Shown: one piece after another, positions 12,586 through 17,394 of the stretch | How the letters are laid out: each line of letters begins with the position of its first letter | Numbering within the stretch: the first letter of the stretch is position 1 | Origin: Lachnospiraceae bacterium UBA7026 | GTDB lineage: Bacteria; Bacillota; Clostridia; Lachnospirales; Lachnospiraceae | Assembly (NCBI GenBank): GCA_002494165.1 | Contig: DLBH01000023.1 | Span: 1 to 17,394 of the forward strand | Reading direction: 5' to 3' | Length of the DNA: 17,394 nt | The notes under the pieces: generated by a model | The model's input: only the letters and a program-made list of their open reading frames with translations | What the model was told of the DNA's origin: nothing | Database searches by the model: none | Program-made: the position numbers and the translations under genes

Positions 12586-13239
12586 CTAATTCTTCTTAAA
12601 GATAATCCTTGATGTATTCGGATAGCAGACCATCTTGTTTATCAAAATCGGGTATATTCTTACGTAATAATAGGTATTCTTTTTAAGTTTCTTTCCTTTA
12701 AACTTGCTAATCTTCACGGTCTTGCCGGGTTTAGCCTTCTTCACAGCCACATAGCCGGTATTCTGCTTTTTAGACATATATACCTTGTACTTGGCTACAC
12801 CGTAAACCTTGGGCATATCAATGGTAAATGCCCTCTTAGACCCTACCTGCTTCATCGTATAGGTGGTGGGGATGAATCCAATCATCTCCGACCAGTCAGA
12901 GCTGACTACATACTTATCAAGTGTATAATCGCGAATCAGCGTACGGTAGCGGCAGCGGTAAACATTGTTGGCGGAAAGTCCGGTAAACACAACAAACTTC
13001 ACACATTTCTGGGACTTCAGGATATTGCCCTGTGCGTCGATCAGCTCTGCCTGCTTCATAATATGATTATTCGGTAAATCAATTCCTACTACGGTCCGGT
13101 CAGTACTGATATGATGAACGGTAAATCCGTCCGATGTAGGTGTCGCGGCGTTTACGTTAACTTTGGATACAATGGCCAGCAGGAAAACAAGGGCCAGCAT
13201 TGACATAATTTCCCTCAAATACTTTCTCTGCTCTCTCAT
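12586..13239 (-). CDS. Secreted protein with two fibronectin-III-like domains
   Basis: Predicted exported protein of 217 aa, function unknown. Basic residues at 2-9, a hydrophobic core at ~11-25 and an A-A site at 31-32 (VNVNAATPTS) make a normal signal peptide. The mature part looks like two beta-sandwich repeats: ~37-123 and ~124-217. The second is typical of the FnIII-like domains on Lachnospiraceae surface proteins (a KVYMSKKQNTGYV strand, then PGKTVKISKFKGKKLKKNTYYYVRIYPI). It is very basic in this second domain. No sortase motif, catalytic motif or cell-wall-binding repeat was seen, so it is probably released or held by charge. The start ATG follows GAGAGG by 6 bases. It has its own promoter, a ~130-base leader and its own terminator. 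Confidence 0.85.
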   Translation of the reverse strand: MREQRKYLREIMSMLALVFLLAIVSKVNVNAATPTSDGFTVHHISTDRTVVGIDLPNNHIMKQAELIDAQGNILKSQKCVKFVVFTGLSANNVYRCRYRTLIRDYTLDKYVVSSDWSEMIGFIPTTYTMKQVGSKRAFTIDMPKVYGVAKYKVYMSKKQNTGYVAVKKAKPGKTVKISKFKGKKLKKNTYYYVRIYPILINKMVCYPNTSRIIFKKN

Positions 13240-13377
13240 ATTGATCCTCTCTTTTCAATTGGCTCTAACTATATCGCATATCTTTTCCAAAGTAATACCT
13301 TTATTACCAAAAGACCCTGACGATACTCCTTATGGTCACATCCTTTCTCTATATATAGGTCTTACTGCTATATCATG

Positions 13378-13406
13378 AATATATCACTATACAAGGCTCT
13401 TTTCAA
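13378..13406 (-). promoter_or_regulatory. Sigma-A promoter of the exported-protein gene
   Basis: TTGAAA (13401-13406) and TATATT (13378-13383) on the minus strand are 17 bases apart. The leader of ~130 bases contains one small hairpin, GTAATA/TATTAC. Confidence 0.65.
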
Positions 13407-13490
13407 GATTTTTTAGCATAATTTCAAAAACTGTCTATCTATCGGGCCCCTTCTTTCCCTCTTTCCCTTTTTCAAGTAAAGTCTTATCTC

Positions 13491-13519
13491 TTGTCTTTCA
13501 TGAAAAAAAATGTTATCAT
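13491..13519 (+). promoter_or_regulatory. Sigma-A promoter of the TPR/DUF6273 membrane protein
   Basis: TTGTCT (13491-13496) and TATCAT (13514-13519) with a 17-base spacer. The start would be near 13526, giving a ~100-base leader. That leader has two competing pairings for the same strand: CTGCC (13552-13556) with GGCAG (13585-13589), or AACTGC (13563-13568) with GCAGTT (13586-13591). Confidence 0.55.
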
Positions 13520-13626
13520 TATGCGATACATCTTTTTCAAAAAGAATAAACCTGCCTCTTAGAACTGCTGACAGACTGAGCAAAGGCAGTTATTATATAT
13601 AAGCTTATTGAGAAAGGACCTCTATC

Positions 13627-14940
13627 ATGAAGAAAAAAGATACCAAGGTCGATATTAAATTTGAATATCAAGACACCACCGGTGAATTGACTGAGGAGGA
13701 ACAGGCCCGGCAGAACTATGATACCGCCATGCGCTATATAGAGATCGCGGAGCATATGAAGCAGTACGAGGACCAGGAGAAGTATTACCATCGCGCCATA
13801 CGCTACCTGAAGAAGTCTCGTCCCTATTTTGACTGTAAGGACGAGATCAACGAGATGAGGGTCAAGAAGTGTACTGCCAGAGCGGCCGGAAGAGTTGCCC
13901 TCTATCAGGAAGCCTGCTCGATCCGGGACAGAGCCCAGACGCCCAATGACTACTTTTCCGCCCAGACCATCTTCCTTCGGATTCACAACTATGCCCAGGG
14001 ACATAAGCTTTATGAAAAGTATACGCCCCCGGACCTCTACCAGGCTGCCCTCAGGTGTTCAGACGCCAAGGAAAAAGCCGATGAATGTGAGCGCCTGGCT
14101 GCCAGCACTGAGGCCAGACAGAAAAAGCAGAGTCTGCTGATGAGCGTTTTGGTAGTCCTGGCCATATTTGCCTTTCTGGCTTTTTCCCGGACCATATACT
14201 TCAAGTATGCCCAGGGATATTTCAATAAGATGGTTGGTGATAACGCCAGCGCCTGGGCTGCCTTCGATAATATCTACACCCGCAATCAGGACCCCAAGGC
14301 CTACGAAAACTATCTTGAGTGCCGCTATAAGGCGGCGGGAGACGCGGCCTCATCAGATCCTGAAACTGCCTGTAACGACTACCACGCTGTCGCCCTGGAG
14401 AATTATAAGGATTCAGCAAAAAAGCTGGCGGTCCTTGAACAGCAGATTATCAAGGATACTCCTCTGAGCGAGCTGGCCTATTTCGGCGGCTACACCTGGC
14501 GTGTTCTGGCCAAGAATAAGAAGAAGGCCCTCCTGATCAAGGATGAAGCTATCAGCGGCCACCCCTTCTCTATCATCAGTTCCAGGAGGCTGGCTAACCA
14601 GGTTACCTGGTCCAATTCCGACGCCAGGGAATGGTTGTCAGGGGATTTCATGGATGAGACTTTTGTCAATGCAGAGCAGGATATCATGATCGAAAAGAAG
14701 ATCGATGATGCCGGAGGAAGCCCCACCATAGACAAGATCTTCCTTCTTAGCATAGACGAAGTGAGAAAGTATGACAGTTCACTCCACGAAACCAAGTCCT
14801 GCTGGTGGCTCCGGTCGCCCGGTGTGACAGCCGGAACCATGTGTTTCGTCTACACGAATAAGAACATCATGTACTCAGGCTACGATCTCAGGGACACCAA
14901 CTTTACCCTGAAGCCGGCAGTCTGGATCTCCCTCAAGTAA
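13627..14940 (+). CDS. TPR-like single-span membrane protein with DUF6273-type C-terminal domain
   Basis: Protein of 437 aa, function unknown. Residues ~20-165 are helical, with repeated A-x-x-Y-x-x-A spacing (YDTAMRYIEIAEHM, YYHRAIRYLKKSRPYFDCKDEINEM), like TPR or Sel1 repeats. A single hydrophobic span lies at ~170-190, preceded by ARQKKQ, so the N-terminus should be inside. A second helical repeat segment covers ~193-275 outside. The C-terminal domain (~285-437) runs from FGGYTWRVLAKNKKKALLI to KPAVWISL and contains WWLRSPG (393-399) and DAREWL, as in DUF6273-like domains common in Clostridia. AAAGGA lies 8 bases before the ATG. It is monocistronic and diverges from the FnIII-like gene. 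It may link a cytoplasmic scaffold to an outer ligand-binding domain; that is inference. Confidence 0.85.
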   Translation: MKKKDTKVDIKFEYQDTTGELTEEEQARQNYDTAMRYIEIAEHMKQYEDQEKYYHRAIRYLKKSRPYFDCKDEINEMRVKKCTARAAGRVALYQEACSIRDRAQTPNDYFSAQTIFLRIHNYAQGHKLYEKYTPPDLYQAALRCSDAKEKADECERLAASTEARQKKQSLLMSVLVVLAIFAFLAFSRTIYFKYAQGYFNKMVGDNASAWAAFDNIYTRNQDPKAYENYLECRYKAAGDAASSDPETACNDYHAVALENYKDSAKKLAVLEQQIIKDTPLSELAYFGGYTWRVLAKNKKKALLIKDEAISGHPFSIISSRRLANQVTWSNSDAREWLSGDFMDETFVNAEQDIMIEKKIDDAGGSPTIDKIFLLSIDEVRKYDSSLHETKSCWWLRSPGVTAGTMCFVYTNKNIMYSGYDLRDTNFTLKPAVWISLK

Positions 14941-15003
14941 AACGTTAGGGACTGGATTAATCCCAGGCTTTCGTTGCTTTTGGAATATTTTTATTAGTAT
15001 ATA

Positions 15004-15075
15004 ATAAGAGGCTGCGGCCCTTTGACGGTGCCGACCTGTGTCGGCAGGTCCCATCAAAGGACTGCAGCCTCTTAT
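15004..15075. terminator. Long rod-shaped hairpin, bidirectional terminator
   Basis: Three stacked helices: 12 bp (15004-15015 with 15064-15075, arms AAGAGGCTGC and GCAGCCTCTT), 7 bp (CCTTTGA/TCAAAGG) and 7 bp (TGCCGAC/GTCGGCA) closed by CTGT. It lies between two convergent genes. The plus side runs into TATATTTTCC, the minus side into TTATTATATACT. The T tracts are broken but the stem is very strong. Confidence 0.75.
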
Positions 15076-15212
15076 ATTTTCCTATATTATTTTTTAAAGA
15101 TTTAAATCCTTTCCTGGGCTTCTGTATATTCTCTTATCTGACACAGACTCAAATCTCTGGAATCTATACCCCTTTTAAAACTTAGACTCAATAAATGCTT
15201 GATAGAAACATC
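15076..15212. other. fhs 3' flank, nothing recognised
   Basis: AT-rich sequence between the shared hairpin and the fhs stop. Only a duplicated TTGAGTCT on the minus strand was seen; there is no gene or stem. Confidence 0.4.
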
Positions 15213-16883
15213 CTAGAAAAGGCCTGTAATTTTGCCTTCATCGTTGACGTCAATTCCATAGGCCGCCGGTTTCCTGGAAAGGCCGGGCATCGTCATGATT
15301 GCGCCAGTTAAAGCTACGATAAAGCCTGCTCCGGCACTGACGTATACCTCTCTCACATTTATATTATAGTTGGTCGGTCTGCCCAGCTTGGTCTGATCAT
15401 CAGACAGGGAATACTGGGTCTTGGCCATGCAGACAGGAAGATTGCCAAAGCCCATCTCTGTCAGCTTAACCAGCATCTTCTCAGCTGCAGGGTCAAAGGC
15501 CACGCCGTCAGCCCCATAGATCTCACGGGCAACAGTCTCAATCTTTTCCTTCAGAGGCATCTCGTCCGGATAGAGAAGCTTGAAATTACTCTTCTTTTCC
15601 TCCAGGGTTTTGAGCACCTTATTGGCCAGGTCGATTCCACCTTCGCCGCCCTTTTCCCATACACGGGAGAGAGCAAACTCACAGTTTCTCTCTTCACAGA
15701 AACGACGGATAAATTCATGCTCTTTGTCTGTATCTGTTGTGAAGGCATTCAGGGTAACCACGATGGGCACCTGGTACTTCTGAAGATTCTCGATATGCTT
15801 CTCCAGATTGCAGATTCCCTTCTCAAGAGCCTCCAGGTTCTCCTGGCCCAGGTCCTCTTTCTTTACGCCGCCGTTATATTTAAGAGCTCTCACCGTGGCC
15901 ACCAGAACAACAGCGTCCGGCTTTAAGTCTGCCATACGGCACTTGATATCAAAGAACTTTTCCGCACCCAGGTCAGCACCGAAACCAGCCTCTGTGATCA
16001 CAATATCCGCCATCTTAAGGGCAGACTTGGTGGCTCTTACACTATTGCAGCCATGGGCAATATTAGCGAAGGGTCCGCCGTGAACAATGGCACCGGTGTG
16101 CTCTAAGGTCTGAATCAGATTAGGCTTTAAGGCATCCTTGAGCAGGGCTGCCATGGATCCGACTGCCTTAAGCTGGCCGGCAGTAACAGGATTCCCATCC
16201 AGGTCATAGGCCACGATAATGCGGGACAGTCTTTCCTTCAGGTCCTTCATATCCTTTGCCAGGCAAAGAATAGCCATAACCTCCGTGGCTACTGTAATGA
16301 CAAAATGGTCCTCTCTGGTAAATCCATCGGTCTTTTTACCCAGGCCCACTACAATATTTCTGAGGGCCCTGTCGTTCATATCAAGACATCTCTTCCAGAT
16401 TACCTGCCTGGAATCAATTCTTAATTCATTGCCCTGGTGGATATGGTTGTCCAGGAGGGCTGCCAGCAGGTTGTTGGCAGAGGTGATCGCGTGGAAATCA
16501 CCTGTGAAATGAAGATTCAGATCCTCCATGGGAACCACCTGGGCATAGCCGCCGCCGGCAGCTCCTCCCTTGATTCCGAAACAAGGGCCAAGAGAAGGCT
16601 CACGGAGGGCAAGGAGACATTTCTTATCCAGCTTTGCCATGGCCTGGGCCAGTCCTATACTTGTGGTAGTCTTGCCTTCTCCTGCCGGCGTAGGATTGAT
16701 CGCCGTCACAAGAACAAGCTTACCATCTTCGTTCTTTTCCACTCTCTGAATCAACTCATCGGTAAATTTAGCTTTATATTTTCCATAAAGTTCCAGATCA
16801 TCTTCTGTAATATCATAGAGGGCTGCCACATCCTTGATAGGCTGCATCTGGGCTTCCTGCGCAATCTGAATATCTGTCTTCAT
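15213..16883 (-). CDS. fhs: Formate-tetrahydrofolate ligase
   Basis: Makes 10-formyl-THF from formate, THF and ATP, feeding purine synthesis, Met-tRNA formylation and, in acetogens, the methyl branch of the Wood-Ljungdahl pathway. Its 556 aa is the standard length. The P-loop-like [11 protein letters not shown] is at 64-74. Other family blocks visible are [63 protein letters not shown] and, near the end, GAIMTMPGL. The start ATG at 16883 follows GAGG by 7 bases. Transcription should start near 17229 and pass through a ZTP riboswitch and its terminator, so expression is expected to rise when ZTP accumulates (low formyl-THF). No folD or other C1 gene is next to it in the window, so an acetogenic role cannot be judged. 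Confidence 0.98.
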   Translation of the reverse strand: MKTDIQIAQEAQMQPIKDVAALYDITEDDLELYGKYKAKFTDELIQRVEKNEDGKLVLVTAINPTPAGEGKTTTSIGLAQAMAKLDKKCLLALREPSLGPCFGIKGGAAGGGYAQVVPMEDLNLHFTGDFHAITSANNLLAALLDNHIHQGNELRIDSRQVIWKRCLDMNDRALRNIVVGLGKKTDGFTREDHFVITVATEVMAILCLAKDMKDLKERLSRIIVAYDLDGNPVTAGQLKAVGSMAALLKDALKPNLIQTLEHTGAIVHGGPFANIAHGCNSVRATKSALKMADIVITEAGFGADLGAEKFFDIKCRMADLKPDAVVLVATVRALKYNGGVKKEDLGQENLEALEKGICNLEKHIENLQKYQVPIVVTLNAFTTDTDKEHEFIRRFCEERNCEFALSRVWEKGGEGGIDLANKVLKTLEEKKSNFKLLYPDEMPLKEKIETVAREIYGADGVAFDPAAEKMLVKLTEMGFGNLPVCMAKTQYSLSDDQTKLGRPTNYNINVREVYVSAGAGFIVALTGAIMTMPGLSRKPAAYGIDVNDEGKITGLF

Positions 16884-16919
16884 AAATATACCTCATCCTT
16901 TCCTTTGAATTAAAGATTC

Positions 16920-16960
16920 TCCCGGAGCCCCGGGCGTCAGGGCGGCCTCAGCCGCCGGGA
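16920..16960 (-). other. GC-rich hairpins between riboswitch terminator and fhs
   Basis: On the minus strand GGCGGC/GCCGCC with a TGAG loop is followed by CCCGG/CCGGG with a 4-base loop. They are present only in read-through transcripts, ahead of the fhs ribosome binding site, which they leave free. They could stabilise the 5' end. Confidence 0.45.
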
Positions 16961-16995
16961 TAAAAAAATAAAGGCAGCTCCAAAATGAAGCTGCC
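16961..16995 (-). terminator. Riboswitch-controlled terminator upstream of fhs
   Basis: A 9-bp stem GGCAGCTTC/GGAGCTGCC (one G-U pair), a 5-base loop, then TTTATTTTTTT. Its 5' arm shares GGCA with the 3' arm of riboswitch helix P3, so ligand-stabilised P3 and the terminator cannot form together. Confidence 0.93.
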
Positions 16996-17199
16996 CAGAC
17001 GGTCGGCAAAACATGCGGGAACTGTTCCGGGCAGTCCATAGCTCCCGGCGATGTATCATAGCAAAACCGGTCATCCCTTAAGCCTGAAGGCTAAACCGGT
17101 CAGACCTGGGAATAGCTGTCCTAAACGTTACCTTACATGTCACATATTCATCATTCTGATTACACGGTGTAAACTCACCCTATCCGTCAGCAACCAGAA
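16992..17199 (-). promoter_or_regulatory. ZTP (pfl-type) riboswitch with long linker
   Basis: Senses ZTP/AICAR monophosphate, which builds up when 10-formyl-THF is short. The 3' domain GCCGACCGTCTGGGCA (17007-16992) is the diagnostic conserved block. The 5' domain is 17199-17154: P1 TTCTGGTT/AATCAGAA (17192-17199 with 17154-17161), then GCTGACGG, and P2 GGTG/CACC with a 6-base loop. GACGG (17184-17188) can pair with CCGTC (16998-17002) in loop 3, the expected pseudoknot. The terminator overlaps P3, giving an ON switch, in line with known pfl riboswitches. The linker between the domains is 146 bases (17008-17153), unusually long, and carries its own hairpins. Confidence 0.9.
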
Positions 17200-17200
17200 C

Positions 17201-17218
17201 CCGGCAAAACTATGCCGG
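17201..17218 (-). other. Hairpin at the 5' end of the fhs leader
   Basis: CCGGCA/TGCCGG with a 6-base loop lies between the transcription start and riboswitch P1. It probably caps or insulates the 5' end of the transcript. Confidence 0.55.
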
Positions 17219-17235
17219 TTTAATCGATTAGCTTA

Positions 17236-17264
17236 TTTATTGCATATTTAAACTGCTTTGTCAA
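17236..17264 (-). promoter_or_regulatory. Sigma-A promoter of the ZTP-fhs transcript
   Basis: A perfect TTGACA (17259-17264), a 17-base spacer and AATAAA (17236-17241). The start would be near 17229, about 345 bases before the fhs ATG. Confidence 0.75.
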
Positions 17265-17329
17265 TAGTCTTATTTTTAATCAGCCTCTTCTTTGTGGCCG
17301 CTGCGGCGTCAGGCTACCGGCTTACAGGC

Positions 17330-17391
17330 CCTCTCCGGCCCACTAACCTAGCACATGACTGGCCAAACTGCCAAACCTCTCCGGCCCACTG
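17330..17391. repeat. Two copies of a 15-base motif at the window edge, 46-bp period
   Basis: CCTCTCCGGCCCACT occurs at 17330-17344 and again at 17376-17390. The sequence between includes CTGGCCAAACTGCC, giving a rough 22-24 base sub-period. It may be the start of an array continuing past the window. Confidence 0.45.
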
Positions 17392-17394
17392 ATC

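Noticed and set aside
16961..17199. 6S RNA, tmRNA or RNase P RNA upstream of fhs
   Set aside because: None of their conserved cores is present, and the GCCGACCGTCTGGGCA block with its partner helices identifies a ZTP riboswitch.

Overview
The window reads as chromosome from a Gram-positive anaerobe of the Clostridia, most likely a Lachnospiraceae-type gut bacterium. The signs are strong AGGAGG-type ribosome binding sites, a CIRCE element, a large (Alu-domain) SRP RNA, a ZTP riboswitch in front of formate-tetrahydrofolate ligase, a WWLRSPG/DUF6273-type protein and a secreted fibronectin-III-like protein. No phage, transposase, tRNA, rRNA or CRISPR was seen. Family names are from memory of the families; no search was run.

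Layout. 1-3536 (minus): the 5' part of serS, a YegS/BmrU-type lipid kinase behind a long structured leader, a 22-bp tandem array, nagA, and a 36-residue membrane peptide overlapping the nagA start. 3539-4438 (minus): a small heat-shock protein (hsp20) with its own terminator, a long leader with two possible short uORFs, and a perfect CIRCE lying over the -35 box. 4589-7113 (plus): a two-gene ABCG-like exporter, an FHA-FHA-ATPase protein overlapping its separate permease, closed by a terminator. 7251-12468 (minus): a housekeeping block read as metG - tatD - rsmA - three 13-codon micro-ORFs - tadA - SRP RNA - candidate small RNA. 12474-15075: a secreted FnIII-like protein (minus) diverging from a TPR-like membrane protein with a DUF6273-type outer domain (plus), ending at a long rod-shaped hairpin. 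15213-17264 (minus): fhs under a ZTP riboswitch with an unusually long linker, a terminator and a promoter. The last 60 bp hold the start of another possible repeat.

How the parts work together. MetRS, TatD, RsmA, TadA and SRP RNA form a translation/RNA-processing cluster whose order is familiar in Firmicutes (metG-tatD-ksgA and tadA-SRP RNA). fhs supplies 10-formyl-THF and is probably switched on by ZTP when formyl-THF is short. hsp20 is probably repressed by HrcA. The exporter pair is a self-contained membrane unit set against this block.

The most unusual signal is the rsmA-tadA junction. A 44-bp tandem repeat there forms three consecutive micro-ORFs, joined by TAAGGATG and finally by ATGA, so translation could be handed from rsmA to tadA. 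A second array with a 22/44-bp period covers the nagA stop codon, and weaker duplications lie at the lipid-kinase stop and at the window's right edge. This suggests repeated short tandem duplication at gene 3' ends in this genome.
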